Of a DNA stretch of 39,849 nucleotides, positions 1 to 8,571 are shown one piece after another; position 1 is the first letter of the stretch, and each line of letters opens with the position of its first letter. Location of the stretch: the NCBI GenBank assembly GCA_017549605.1, contig JAFYUH010000038.1, forward strand, positions 1 through 39,849. The letters are read 5' to 3'. The position numbers and the translations under genes are program-made. This DNA is from Bacteroidales bacterium. Its GTDB lineage: Bacteria; Bacteroidota; Bacteroidia; Bacteroidales; F082. Under the pieces are notes generated by a model. The model was not told the origin of the DNA. It searched no databases and saw nothing but the letters and a program-made list of their open reading frames with translations.

Positions 1-2
1 CT

Positions 3-137
3 GACCGCCCTCTCCTCACTACTTCATTGAAAGTTCATGAAGAAGTAAGAATGGGTCTCGTCACCGATGTTAAACAAGAACTCCGTAAATGCGGCGCCTT
101 CCGTATCAACTATTCAACACGTAAAGGTGAAAAATAA
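3..137 (+). CDS. exbD: ExbD/TolR-family biopolymer transport protein, C-terminal fragment
   Basis: The window opens inside this gene; only the last 44 codons are present, ending in TAA at 135-137. The readable tail contains the stretches HEEVRMGLVTDVKQELRK and INYSTRK, which I recognise from the periplasmic C-terminal domain of Bacteroidota ExbD proteins. ExbD works with ExbB and TonB in the inner membrane to pass proton-motive force to outer-membrane TonB-dependent receptors; two receptor-like genes lie later in this window but are not linked to it. It is followed directly by a strong terminator and faces nrdG. The fragment is short, so family assignment rests on this tail alone. Confidence 0.75.
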   Translation, partial: DRPLLTTSLKVHEEVRMGLVTDVKQELRKCGAFRINYSTRKGEK

Positions 138-152
138 TCAAAGTTCTTGATG

Positions 153-190
153 TAAAAAAAAGACAGCGTTTACACGCTGTCTTTTTTTTA
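153..190. terminator. Bidirectional Rho-independent terminator between exbD and nrdG
   Basis: A 9-bp perfect stem (161-169 with 174-182) and a 4-nt loop are flanked by eight A residues on the left and a T-tract on the right. It can therefore end transcription of exbD (plus) and of nrdDG (minus), which converge here. Confidence 0.9.
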
Positions 191-218
191 ACTCTGAACT
201 CTAAACTTTGAACTTGGG
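191..218. repeat. Heptamer array at the 3' end of nrdG
   Basis: Four 7-nt units (ACTCTGA, ACTCTAA, ACTTTGA, ACTTGGG on the plus strand) run in one phase. The array covers the last codons and the TAG stop of nrdG, so the final residues of NrdG are repeat-derived. It resembles the GAACTCT/GAACTTT array at 15818-15845. Confidence 0.8.
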
Positions 219-665
219 ACTTCGCATTTCTACAACATTTAAACTAAAATCATCATTGACTTTATAAATCCTCTGATTAGTATCAGCACTCTTCAGTCCG
301 CCTTTTTCCTTATCATAACGTCCTAACTTGACGTAATCGAAATCTTCAATATTAGATGGAAATTCTTCTCTGCCGGAATACCAAGCAAATCTTAACTCGT
401 ATTTTCTCTTAATATATGCTGCCATGGCTTCCACGGCGTTTTTATCATTATCGCCGCCCATAAGGCACACACAGGTAATTCTTCCAAGATAAGACCTTAA
501 AATAGCGTCAATCTCATCTGAAGTCAGTTCTGCGCCTATGTCTTCCCACAGATGCGGACTATGACAGCCATCGCATCTGTTAGGGCAACATGTTAGATTA
601 ATCGCAAGAGTAACCTCATCGGGAATCTCTTGAAATACGATGTCGTAGTTGTAATATTTAAGCAT
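201..665 (-). CDS. nrdG: Anaerobic ribonucleoside-triphosphate reductase activating protein (radical SAM)
   Basis: NrdG uses S-adenosylmethionine and a [4Fe-4S] cluster to create the glycyl radical on NrdD, switching on class III (oxygen-sensitive) ribonucleotide reduction. The 154-residue length is typical. The cluster motif Cx3Cx2C is at Cys27, Cys31 and Cys34, within CCPNRCDGCHS. Its ATG overlaps the 3' end of nrdD by 8 bp, so the two are translationally coupled in one operon controlled from the cobalamin riboswitch upstream of nrdD. The last seven or so residues and the TAG stop come from a heptamer repeat array (191-218), so the native C-terminus has probably been replaced or extended. 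Confidence 0.95.
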   Translation of the reverse strand: MLKYYNYDIVFQEIPDEVTLAINLTCCPNRCDGCHSPHLWEDIGAELTSDEIDAILRSYLGRITCVCLMGGDNDKNAVEAMAAYIKRKYELRFAWYSGREEFPSNIEDFDYVKLGRYDKEKGGLKSADTNQRIYKVNDDFSLNVVEMRSPKFKV

Positions 666-2751
666 CGTGACGAATGTAATATCTTTGTGCTGCTTCTTTC
701 TGTCTAGCCTCTGAGAAGTTGCTTATTCTCTTCATATAGCCGATAACACGTGTCAGATAATCCAAGTTCTCGCTTCCACAATGAGGACACTTCTTCAGAT
801 AACGTTTGTCTATCTTACCGCAATCGTTGCACACTGTATTAGGAATGTTGAAGGTAAAATAGTTACAGCCTTCTATAGAAGCAACTCTCAACAACTGACG
901 ATATTGTGCTTTTGTGAGATGTTCTTCCAAATTAAGATGCAAAGCTGAACCACCAGTAAGATGTTCAATATAATGTTTTCCGTGAAGTTTAAACTTATCC
1001 AAGATATTCAACGACTCATCTTCAACAATGAAGAAGTAACTGTTGTAACAATCGCGAGGAACAGCATATCCGTCTTCCTTATCCCATTTCGCATGTTTGA
1101 CGCCGACATTCTCTGCAGGAATCATTTCACAATTGAAAAGAAGATCTTTTCTGCGATATTGTTTGTTATATCTTTCTATCAATCCTAAAACACCTTGTAC
1201 AAAGTTTCTATAGTCATCATTGTCATTAATCTTTATGCCCATGAACTCTGCAGCCTCAACAATACCATTGATGCCTATTGTGAGATATTGGCGTGACAAA
1301 GCAATGTATCCTGAATCGAATAATGGCAACATTCCTTTTTCATGCAAATATTTCAAGTTCTCATTATATGCAATCTGAACCTTATGCATCAAGTCTATCA
1401 CTTCCTCAACAAATTTTAGATGAGGTATGTTATTTCTCTTTTCATATTGGATACAACGGTTAAGATTTAATGTAAGAACGCTTTTTGAGCCAGTAGAGAC
1501 GCCTCCAGCACCGAGAGTATAACTGAATCCATTGTCTTGGATTTCGTTTCTTAAACGGCAACAACTGCTCAATGAATCAGCATTGTCGCTTACGTATGTA
1601 AAGAATGAATGGCCTGCAGCATACATTTCTGCTGTGAGATCGCCATATTCTTCATCCAAGATATCACCATCTTTTGAAAGAAGCGCCATAGTCTCAACAG
1701 GGAAAGTAAGAACAGTCTTTGTTCTCTCTTCATTAAACCAGCGCATGAAACGTCTTTGTAACCAGTCTAAAGACTCCCAGTCCGGGCGTGAACCATCAGG
1801 AAAGCAGAACTCTCCGAAGAGACTTTGGAAATAATACTTATCGTAATATGAGATATTCCAGAATACAGATTGGAAGTTACGAGCTCCTGTTGGCTGGTTG
1901 ATAGAATAAACGACTTGTTGGAAGCAGTCTGTGATAACCTTATCCAAAGTACGTTGTTTAAGAGAAAGGTCAACGACTTGATCAGCGCGTTTATAATAAT
2001 CATTACCGTATTCAATACCGATGAAATAGTTCATATACATAAGGAATTCAGGTGTAGCACAGGCGCCGCTAAGCATGCTAGAGACCATGAAAACCATATT
2101 GATGAAACCACCGCAGAACGATTTAAGATTAGTTGGACGAGATGCGTTGCCGCCAATGTTCAAGGTTCCGTTAAGAAGCCAAGGATACATTGTGATACTA
2201 GCGCAATAGTTAGCCATGCTTGTCTCATCGTTCTTATAGATGAAGTGATTATTCAGGAGGTAAAGATATTTATCTGACAATTCTTTTCCGTACATCTCTT
2301 TGATCCTATCACAAAGCATACGACGGTTAAGACGGATGAAGTTAGATTTTGGGAGCTCGCCTATGAGAGTTGCGATGTTTTTCTTCTCGACATTGGCATT
2401 AGAATCGAATTTACTTCCTGTAGCAGCGTTTTTAGCGTTGCAGTAATTGACCAGGAAACGCATCTTATCAGATATCTCTCGGTCTTCATATTGACGTTGA
2501 CGATAGAGTATATATGCCTTGGCCACTTCATAGTAGCGTTCAGCCATAAGAGAATGTTCCACCTGGTTTTGGATTTCCTCCACTGCGATTCCGTCATAAA
2601 TATTAAGGCGGCACATTATATTGGTAAGGACGTCTTGTGTGGCGAAAGCTCCTACAGAAAGGAATGCTTTAGATACTGCGTTTTTAATCTTTTCGATAGA
2701 AAATGGTACTCTCTGACCATTTCTCTTGATGATAAAAGTTTCTTCGATCAT
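658..2751 (-). CDS. nrdD: Anaerobic (class III) ribonucleoside-triphosphate reductase
   Basis: NrdD makes deoxyribonucleotides from ribonucleoside triphosphates under anoxia. The 697-residue protein starts with an ATP-cone regulatory domain (about residues 3-90, beginning IIKRNGQRVPFS). The catalytic barrel carries the family motif SSCCRLRNEI. The C-terminus has a four-Cys zinc site (Cys641, 644, 655 and 658) followed by the glycyl-radical loop RVIGYM, with the radical Gly at about 671. It is the first gene of the nrdDG operon. A 315-bp leader separates it from the previous gene and holds a cobalamin riboswitch and a promoter box at 3003-3010. NrdD itself needs no B12, so the expected logic is repression when cobalamin is plentiful. 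Confidence 0.97.
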   Translation of the reverse strand: MIEETFIIKRNGQRVPFSIEKIKNAVSKAFLSVGAFATQDVLTNIMCRLNIYDGIAVEEIQNQVEHSLMAERYYEVAKAYILYRQRQYEDREISDKMRFLVNYCNAKNAATGSKFDSNANVEKKNIATLIGELPKSNFIRLNRRMLCDRIKEMYGKELSDKYLYLLNNHFIYKNDETSMANYCASITMYPWLLNGTLNIGGNASRPTNLKSFCGGFINMVFMVSSMLSGACATPEFLMYMNYFIGIEYGNDYYKRADQVVDLSLKQRTLDKVITDCFQQVVYSINQPTGARNFQSVFWNISYYDKYYFQSLFGEFCFPDGSRPDWESLDWLQRRFMRWFNEERTKTVLTFPVETMALLSKDGDILDEEYGDLTAEMYAAGHSFFTYVSDNADSLSSCCRLRNEIQDNGFSYTLGAGGVSTGSKSVLTLNLNRCIQYEKRNNIPHLKFVEEVIDLMHKVQIAYNENLKYLHEKGMLPLFDSGYIALSRQYLTIGINGIVEAAEFMGIKINDNDDYRNFVQGVLGLIERYNKQYRRKDLLFNCEMIPAENVGVKHAKWDKEDGYAVPRDCYNSYFFIVEDESLNILDKFKLHGKHYIEHLTGGSALHLNLEEHLTKAQYRQLLRVASIEGCNYFTFNIPNTVCNDCGKIDKRYLKKCPHCGSENLDYLTRVIGYMKRISNFSEARQKEAAQRYYIRHDA

Positions 2752-2834
2752 AATAGTTGCTTATTATAAATTAATACAATGCAACTTTAAGGCAAGATAG
2801 AAAGCAGATGATAGATGTCTTCGCTCTTTCCCGA

Positions 2835-3000
2835 AAGTTACGAACTGATCTCTGGCAGGTCTTCTGGCTTCTCCGTCTCGAGCGACTTCCCAACTAATGT
2901 CAGTGTCTGATGCTCAGACATAATAATGGAGTTTACAGCTACGGGAACAGCTCCTGATTTTCACAGGATTCCCTATTAATCTCATAGAACCAAAGGTCGA
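2835..3000 (-). promoter_or_regulatory. Cobalamin (adenosylcobalamin) riboswitch in the nrdDG leader
   Basis: Read on the minus strand, the leader has the conserved cobalamin-riboswitch core: GGGAATCCTGTGAAAATC, then GGAGCTGTTCCCGTAGCTGTAA, and near the 3' end the B12-box-like AGCCAGAAGACCTGCC. Order and spacing match the class seen in front of btuB and cob genes. About 85 nt separate it from the nrdD ATG. I see no clear U-tract terminator in between, so control may be at translation. Boundaries are approximate. Confidence 0.92.
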
Positions 3001-3002
3001 CA

Positions 3003-3010
3003 CAAATATA
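3003..3010 (-). promoter_or_regulatory. Bacteroidales-type -7 box for nrdDG
   Basis: TATATTTG on the minus strand fits the TAnnTTTG consensus. It abuts the terminator of the upstream gene, and transcription would start just at the 5' edge of the riboswitch. The -33 region lies inside the terminator hairpin and has no good TTTG. Confidence 0.6.
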
Positions 3011-3013
3011 AAA

Positions 3014-3041
3014 AAAAGAGCGGTCGTTAAACCGCTCTTTT
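3014..3041 (-). terminator. Terminator of the BNR-repeat T9SS cargo gene
   Basis: An 11-bp stem (3014-3024 with 3031-3041) has a 6-nt loop and, on the minus strand, runs straight into a seven-T tract. The T-tract merges with the nrdDG promoter box. Confidence 0.9.
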
Positions 3042-3066
3042 AAAATTATTTTTCAAGTATTACTTC

Positions 3067-5124
3067 TTATTTAACAACAACTTTTGTTGTGTGGCTGAAG
3101 CCGTTAGCTTTTACTGTGCAGAAGTAAACACCGCTTGTAAGGTCGTTAACTAAGATTGTGTTATCACCTGTTGTCAAGTTTGCGTTAACAACTTTAACAG
3201 TTTGACCAGCGATATTTGAGAATGTAACTGTAGCGTTAGCGTCCATTGAAGAGCTGATGCATACATATTCTGAAGCTGGGTTAGGGAAGATGTTATAAAC
3301 TGGGTTGATAGTTTCGTTCAAACCGATAGCTTCTCCTTCGTCTGTTAATTCACTTGTTGGGTTGAATTTGAAAACGTCAACTTTACTTGTTGTGATTTGG
3401 CTTTGTGATGTGTATGTACCTGTGTGGAAGCCTGGGATTTCGTCTGATAAGCATGAGAACCAGAATTCGTTTTCTTTTACAGGAGTACTTACAGCTGAGA
3501 TAAATGTAGCTTCGTCAACCATGTGTACGAAGTCAGCATATAAGCTCTTGTAGATAACTGGCATTTGCCACCAGTAAGCTGAGTCAGCTGGTTTGTAGTT
3601 AACAAAGATTGATCTCATGTAGTATTGACCGAGATATTTTTCACGGTTCATATCTGGTGAAGAGTAAGCAATTGCTAAGTTACCTGCTGGGTCAACTGCG
3701 ATTGAAGGATAAGCTGTAAGACCGAATAATACCATATAGTCACCAGCAACGCCTTGTTCTACACTACCTGTATATTGGTTTGCAAGGTCGAATTCATTGT
3801 AACCATTTGTTGCGTGAGGAGGCATCCATGCGCAGAAGTTTGTAACGTCCATTGAAATTGAGTTTTCAGGATCTGTTGGGCTTGGCCACCATAATCTCAA
3901 AGCGTGTTTGAGGCTGTCGTCTTGTGGTGAACGGATTGGGCTTAATTGAGGAACACCTTCTTCATCAACTTCCCAAGCTGTTGTGTCATTCCAGTAAGCA
4001 ACACCGTCTGTCCAGATACCTGGATATAAGCTGTATGACAAGCCTAATGATTTGTGATCGTAGAGACCAACACCGAGAGCAACGTGTGTAACGCCGTCAG
4101 CACCGATAGCTACAGAAGCTTGTGTTGCACCATAGAGACCTGTAATTAATGAGTTTTCGTCTGTTTCCCAGTCTAAACCGTGGAGTGGGCTTTCCCATAC
4201 CATTCTGCTTTCCCAGTTCAAACCACCGTCGTTTGATTCATAAACCATAACGTGTGAAGCGAAACCAGCGCAGTAAACAACAGCGATGTTTTCACCATTT
4301 GCTGATACAGCGTAGTCGTCAGCTGCATAAATGTCGATGTTTAATTCATCCATTTCAAGTGGTGAGAATTGGATTGTCCAATTTTCGAGGTCAGATGTAC
4401 GGAGGTAGTATTGAGCTACGTGTTCTTCACCTGAAGCTGCTGCGAAAACGTGGAGAACTTCATTGTTTTCACCTGTTGTAACGATTCTTGCCCATGATAA
4501 AGTGTTGCCTGTACCGCCAACTACTTCGTCAACGCCTTCTGGATTTGGAATAGCGTGAGGACCGTCCCATTCACCGAAACCAGCTTTTTCTCTTACGTAG
4601 TAGCTGAGACCGTTTTTGTGTCCGTGGTTAACAAGGATTTCGCCTTCTGCACCGTAAGGAGCGATTGTAGGCCAACCTGTTCTAATGTCTGCACCTGTAG
4701 CATTAGCTTCAATACGTGCTGATGGAACACCACCCCATTTACCAACTTTACCGCTTTTTGCGTAGTTGTAACCTGTACCGCGATCTAAGAAACTTGCGTC
4801 GTATTCGCTAGCTGACCATGTTGTTGTAACAGCTACAGAACCGTCTTTAGCTTGGTACATACGGTTTGCTACGAAACTATTTGATTGTAAGTCATAAGTT
4901 GTGTACATTGATTCAGATTCCATGTAATCAACGCCTTCATTAACTACAACGCTTTGTGTACCTCTAGCTTCGAAGTTAGCCTTACCTGCTACTACGTCTG
5001 TTCCGAGAGCTTTTTTCTCGTATTTTACTGTAATAGGAGTAGGTAATGACTTAACTGCAGCTTGTTGTGCAAATGCACCAAGTCCCATAACGAGACCTAA
5101 AGAAAGTAAAAGAACTTTTTTCAT
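3067..5124 (-). CDS. Secreted BNR-like repeat protein with T9SS C-terminal sorting domain
   Basis: A 685-residue exported protein of unknown substrate. Residues 1-19 form a Sec signal peptide ending at AFA/QQA. The middle is rich in sialidase/BNR-like blades, for example SNDGGLNWES (about residues 296-305) and TSDLENWTI, suggesting a beta-propeller. The last 75 or so residues (from NPVYNIFPNPASEYV to SGVYFCTVKANG and KVVVK) are a type A T9SS sorting domain, which directs export across the outer membrane and usually surface attachment. It is monocistronic, with its own terminator and a possible promoter at 5178-5185. Codons are strongly biased to T- or A-ending forms, as in the large surface genes at 31960-39849, suggesting high expression. 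No sialidase active site (RIP motif or Arg triad) is evident, so I do not call it an enzyme. Confidence 0.8.
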   Translation of the reverse strand: MKKVLLLSLGLVMGLGAFAQQAAVKSLPTPITVKYEKKALGTDVVAGKANFEARGTQSVVVNEGVDYMESESMYTTYDLQSNSFVANRMYQAKDGSVAVTTTWSASEYDASFLDRGTGYNYAKSGKVGKWGGVPSARIEANATGADIRTGWPTIAPYGAEGEILVNHGHKNGLSYYVREKAGFGEWDGPHAIPNPEGVDEVVGGTGNTLSWARIVTTGENNEVLHVFAAASGEEHVAQYYLRTSDLENWTIQFSPLEMDELNIDIYAADDYAVSANGENIAVVYCAGFASHVMVYESNDGGLNWESRMVWESPLHGLDWETDENSLITGLYGATQASVAIGADGVTHVALGVGLYDHKSLGLSYSLYPGIWTDGVAYWNDTTAWEVDEEGVPQLSPIRSPQDDSLKHALRLWWPSPTDPENSISMDVTNFCAWMPPHATNGYNEFDLANQYTGSVEQGVAGDYMVLFGLTAYPSIAVDPAGNLAIAYSSPDMNREKYLGQYYMRSIFVNYKPADSAYWWQMPVIYKSLYADFVHMVDEATFISAVSTPVKENEFWFSCLSDEIPGFHTGTYTSQSQITTSKVDVFKFNPTSELTDEGEAIGLNETINPVYNIFPNPASEYVCISSSMDANATVTFSNIAGQTVKVVNANLTTGDNTILVNDLTSGVYFCTVKANGFSHTTKVVVK

Positions 5125-5177
5125 TTTAATAATTATTAGTTAAGTGATTAAATTAATTGATTCTACTTTTCAGACTG

Positions 5178-5185
5178 CAAATATA
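5178..5185 (-). promoter_or_regulatory. -7 box upstream of the BNR-repeat T9SS cargo
   Basis: TATATTTG on the minus strand, 54 bp before the ATG. There is no convincing -33 TTTG at 19-21 bp upstream. Confidence 0.5.
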
Positions 5186-5327
5186 ATAAAAATACAAGTC
5201 ATAAGGTAAAAAAACCATTTTTTTTAAAATTAATTTTCAGCAAAAGTAAATCTTGCAGGGTAAAGAATAAATAAGTATTTTTACCGAATAATTATTGAAA
5301 ACCTTTTATATCATAATCTATCTTAAA

Positions 5328-8276
5328 ATGAAAAAAATCACCTTATTAATTATTGCGATTAGTTTCTTTCTTTTCTCATGTTCAACACATAAAAACGAGA
5401 AACAAGATCTAGCTCAGTATGTCGATCCATTTATCGGAACCGGAGGTCATGGTCACACCTACCCTGGCGCCATCGCTCCTTTCGGAATGATACAAAACAG
5501 TCCCGATACTCGTATGGATTCATGGGACGGCTGCTCTGGCTACCACATCTCCGACAGCACCATATTAGGTTTCAGTCTCACCCACCTTACCGGAACGGGC
5601 TGTAACGATTACGGCGATTTCCGCTTCGCTCCTGTCACAGGAAGACCTTCTTGCAACTCTAAAGAATACAGTTCTTCTTTCAAACACGAAAATGAAACTG
5701 CAAAAGCCGGTTATTATTCCGTCGTCCTCGACAAATATAATACAAAAGTAGAACTCACTGCAGGAGAACGCGCTGCTATGCAACGTTACACATTCCCACA
5801 GACAAACGATGCTCATATCATCGTTGAACTTCAAGAGTCAAACACTTCTGCTGAGACTATTCACGAATCTTTCATCACAATAGAAAGTGACAACGCCATC
5901 AGCGGTTTCCGTCGTACAGGCCAATGGGCAAACAACCAATACCTCTACTTCTACGCTGAATTCTCAAAACCTTTCGTAGGTTTTGGCATCTGCTCTGACA
6001 ACATCGAGCATCCTAACCTAAAACATGCAGAAGGCAAAGATCTTCAAGCTTGGCTCGACTTCGACGCAACAGACGGCAATCCTATCGTAATGTGCGTCGC
6101 TACTTCTGCTGTCGACGTTGAAGGTGCAAAGAAAAACCTCGCCGCTGAAATCCAAGATTTCGACTTCGACGCTTTGGCGGCAAAGACTTACCAACAATGG
6201 AACGATGAGTTAAACCGTATCAATATCAATACTGTCGTCAATGCTGAAGATAAAGATGTTTTCTACACTTCATTATATCACTGCTTCGTAGTGCCTAACC
6301 TCTTCTCTGACGTCGACGGTCGCTACCGCGCTCACGACAAGAAAGTCTATCAAAGCGACAGCCCTCGCTACACCATTTTCTCTTTATGGGATACTTTCAG
6401 AACAGAACATCCTTTGCTCACTCTCATCCAAAGAGAACGCAGCATCGATATCATCAATACCTTTATTAATAACTACGAGACAGGTGGTCTTCTTCCTGTA
6501 TGGGAACTCGCCGCTAACGAGACTAACTGCATGATTGGTTACCATGCCATCCCTGTCATCGCCGACGCTTACTTCTGCGGTCTCGAAGGCATCGACTATG
6601 AAAAGGCTTTGGAAGCTATGGTCAAGAGCGCTCGCGAAGATCAGTTCGGATTGAGCTGCTACAAAGAATATGGTTTCATCCCTTCTAACTGCGAAGGCGA
6701 ATCTGTTTCAAAGACTCTCGAATATGCTTACGATGACTGGTGCATCGCTAGACTCGCAGAGGCTCTCGGCAAAGATGACATCGCAAAGGAATTCTACCAA
6801 AGAGCTCAATATTACAAGAACTTATACGATCCTTCAACAAAGTTCTTCCGTGGCAAAAGAAACGGCTGCTTCGTAACTCCTTTCGACCCTACACAGGTCA
6901 ACTTCATGCTCACAGAAGCTAACACATGGCAATATAACTTCTTCGTGCCACAAGATCTCAACACTCATATCGAAATGATGGGCGGAACTATTGCCTACAC
7001 AAGAAAACTCAACGAACTCTTCAATTCTTCATCAGAGTTGTCAGGCCGCGTTCAGTCAGACATCACTGGTCTCATCGGACAATATGCTCACGGCAACGAA
7101 CCTAGCCACCATATGGCATACATCTACAACTACTTAGGCAAGCCTTCACAAACACAAAAATTCGTCAACAAGATCATGTACGAATTATATACAGATCAAG
7201 CTGACGGCTTATGTGGCAACGAAGACTGCGGTCAGATGTCTGCATGGTATGTCATGAGTGCAATGGGATTCTACCCTGTAACACCAGCAAGCGGCTACTA
7301 TGTAATAGGCGTGCCTCACTTTGAAGAAATGGTAGTCAATCTCGAAAACGGCAAGACATTCACCATCGTTGCAAACAACCTCTCAAGAGAAAATTGCTAT
7401 ATCGAATCTGTCAAGCTCAACGGCAAACCTTTAAAACGCAGCTACATCTACTTCGACGAGGTTCATAACGGCGGCAAGTTAGAATTCGAAATGACAAACA
7501 GCCGCAAGTCAACATGGGCAACAGAAACTGAAAACTGCCCTACACAAAAGATCGAAGGCCATATCATCGTGACAGCTCCTATCATTAAGGTTGCTTCTGA
7601 CGTATTCTTCGAGACATTAAACATCGAATTAAGTCACTTAGACTCTGACGTCAAGATGTATTACACAACAGACGGCAGCACTCCTGATGAAAACAGCACA
7701 TTATACACAGAACCATTTGTCATCGGCCAAAGCTCTGACGTAATGGTTATCGCTGTCAAAGACGGCAAGAGGAGCAATATCGTAGAAGGCAACTTCAAGA
7801 AAATCGCTGCTGGAAGAACTATCAAGATTGAAAACAGATACAACTCACAATATGAAGCCGGCGGCGACATCGCACTCATCGACTATCAGAGAGGCAGCAA
7901 CAACTTCCGCGTCGGAACATGGCAAGGCTATCATGGCGTTGACCTCGTTGCTACTGTCGACTTAAGCGAGGTACAAGACATCAGCAGATTGGCTGGTAGT
8001 TTCTTGCAAGACCAGAAGTCATGGATCTTCATGCCAAAACAAGTCGAGTTCTTCGTATCTAACGACGGCAAGAACTTCAAGTCTGTCGGTGTCATGAACA
8101 ACACCATCTCACAAGAGACAGACGAGCCTGTTCTTCACGAGTTCTCTCTCAACAAGAAATTATCTGCAAGATATATCAAGATGGTCGCTAAGAAAATCGA
8201 CGCTTGTCCTGACTGGCACGTCGGAGCTGGCGAACCAGGCTGGATCTTCTGTGACGAAATCGTGATAGAAAATTAA
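5328..8276 (+). CDS. GH92 family alpha-mannosidase lipoprotein with C-terminal carbohydrate-binding-like domains
   Basis: Predicted exo-acting, calcium-dependent alpha-mannosidase trimming mannose from N-glycans or mannans. I chose the ATG at 5328 (982 residues) over an upstream TTG at 5295, because it gives a clean lipoprotein signal (MKKITLLIIAISFFLFSC, lipobox FSC). The GH92 core opens with YVDPFIGTGGHGHTYPGA and has the conserved NEPSHH and GNEDCGQMSAWYVMSAMGFY blocks; the latter, near residue 628, carries the acidic residues of the catalytic centre in this family. After the core come a chitobiase/FN3-like segment (TTDGSTPDENS, about residue 776) and an F5/8 type C-like beta-sandwich (about 850-982). 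There is no SusC/SusD pair nearby, so it is an orphan rather than part of a polysaccharide utilisation locus. A terminator follows at 8303. Confidence 0.95.
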   Translation: MKKITLLIIAISFFLFSCSTHKNEKQDLAQYVDPFIGTGGHGHTYPGAIAPFGMIQNSPDTRMDSWDGCSGYHISDSTILGFSLTHLTGTGCNDYGDFRFAPVTGRPSCNSKEYSSSFKHENETAKAGYYSVVLDKYNTKVELTAGERAAMQRYTFPQTNDAHIIVELQESNTSAETIHESFITIESDNAISGFRRTGQWANNQYLYFYAEFSKPFVGFGICSDNIEHPNLKHAEGKDLQAWLDFDATDGNPIVMCVATSAVDVEGAKKNLAAEIQDFDFDALAAKTYQQWNDELNRININTVVNAEDKDVFYTSLYHCFVVPNLFSDVDGRYRAHDKKVYQSDSPRYTIFSLWDTFRTEHPLLTLIQRERSIDIINTFINNYETGGLLPVWELAANETNCMIGYHAIPVIADAYFCGLEGIDYEKALEAMVKSAREDQFGLSCYKEYGFIPSNCEGESVSKTLEYAYDDWCIARLAEALGKDDIAKEFYQRAQYYKNLYDPSTKFFRGKRNGCFVTPFDPTQVNFMLTEANTWQYNFFVPQDLNTHIEMMGGTIAYTRKLNELFNSSSELSGRVQSDITGLIGQYAHGNEPSHHMAYIYNYLGKPSQTQKFVNKIMYELYTDQADGLCGNEDCGQMSAWYVMSAMGFYPVTPASGYYVIGVPHFEEMVVNLENGKTFTIVANNLSRENCYIESVKLNGKPLKRSYIYFDEVHNGGKLEFEMTNSRKSTWATETENCPTQKIEGHIIVTAPIIKVASDVFFETLNIELSHLDSDVKMYYTTDGSTPDENSTLYTEPFVIGQSSDVMVIAVKDGKRSNIVEGNFKKIAAGRTIKIENRYNSQYEAGGDIALIDYQRGSNNFRVGTWQGYHGVDLVATVDLSEVQDISRLAGSFLQDQKSWIFMPKQVEFFVSNDGKNFKSVGVMNNTISQETDEPVLHEFSLNKKLSARYIKMVAKKIDACPDWHVGAGEPGWIFCDEIVIEN

Positions 8277-8303
8277 CAATTGACAATTTACAGTTAACAA
8301 TTA
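8276..8303. repeat. Heptamer array abutting the GH92 stop codon
   Basis: Four units (ACAATTG, ACAATTT, ACAGTTA, ACAATTA) begin on the last base of the GH92 TAA stop and run into the terminator stem. Confidence 0.75.
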
Positions 8304-8327
8304 GGGGACATTAAGTCCCCTTTTTTA
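8303..8327 (+). terminator. Terminator of the GH92 gene
   Basis: A 7-bp GC-rich stem (AGGGGAC at 8303-8309 with GTCCCCT at 8315-8321) is followed by a T-tract. Confidence 0.9.
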
Positions 8328-8332
8328 TTTCT

Positions 8333-8521
8333 CGCAAAGACACAAAGGAACGCAAAGTTTATATAAACACCAAAAGACTGTTGTCCGTAGTCCGTTGACT
8401 GTTGTCTTTTCTTTTTGGGCGTTCCGGCTATCGCCGTCGGGCTTTCCGCTCTATCTTTGCTCGCTTCTGTTTTCTCCTCGCTCAAAAAAAACCGAAGTCC
8501 ATAGTCCGAAGTCTGAAGTCC
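8333..8521. repeat. Cluster of dispersed repeat words in the 410-bp gene-free stretch
   Basis: Between the GH92 terminator and the next gene's 3' end I see no credible gene. The stretch holds: CGCAAAG-type words (8333-8360); a GTTGTCC/GTAGTCC/GTTGACT heptamer array (8376-8408) bounded by inverted AAAAGAC and GTCTTTT; a GC-rich block starting GGGCGTTCCGGCTATCGCC (8417-8483), which I recognise as a dispersed intergenic element of Bacteroidales genomes; and a GAAGTCC/ATAGTCC/GAAGTCT heptamer array (8494-8521). Small open frames across it are low-complexity and overlap the repeats on both strands, so I do not annotate them. Confidence 0.7.
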
Positions 8522-8571
8522 GAAATCGCTTCGCAAAGGATGCCGCTCCAATCCCTAACGCAACGGGCTAC

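Noticed and set aside
3067..5124. Sialidase
   Set aside because: BNR/Asp-box-like blades are present, but I find no RIP motif or convincing arginine triad, so only a propeller fold is supported.
5295..5327. Upstream TTG start giving 11 extra residues on the GH92 protein
   Set aside because: It would place 11 residues before a textbook lipoprotein signal that begins with ATG AAA AAA at 5328.
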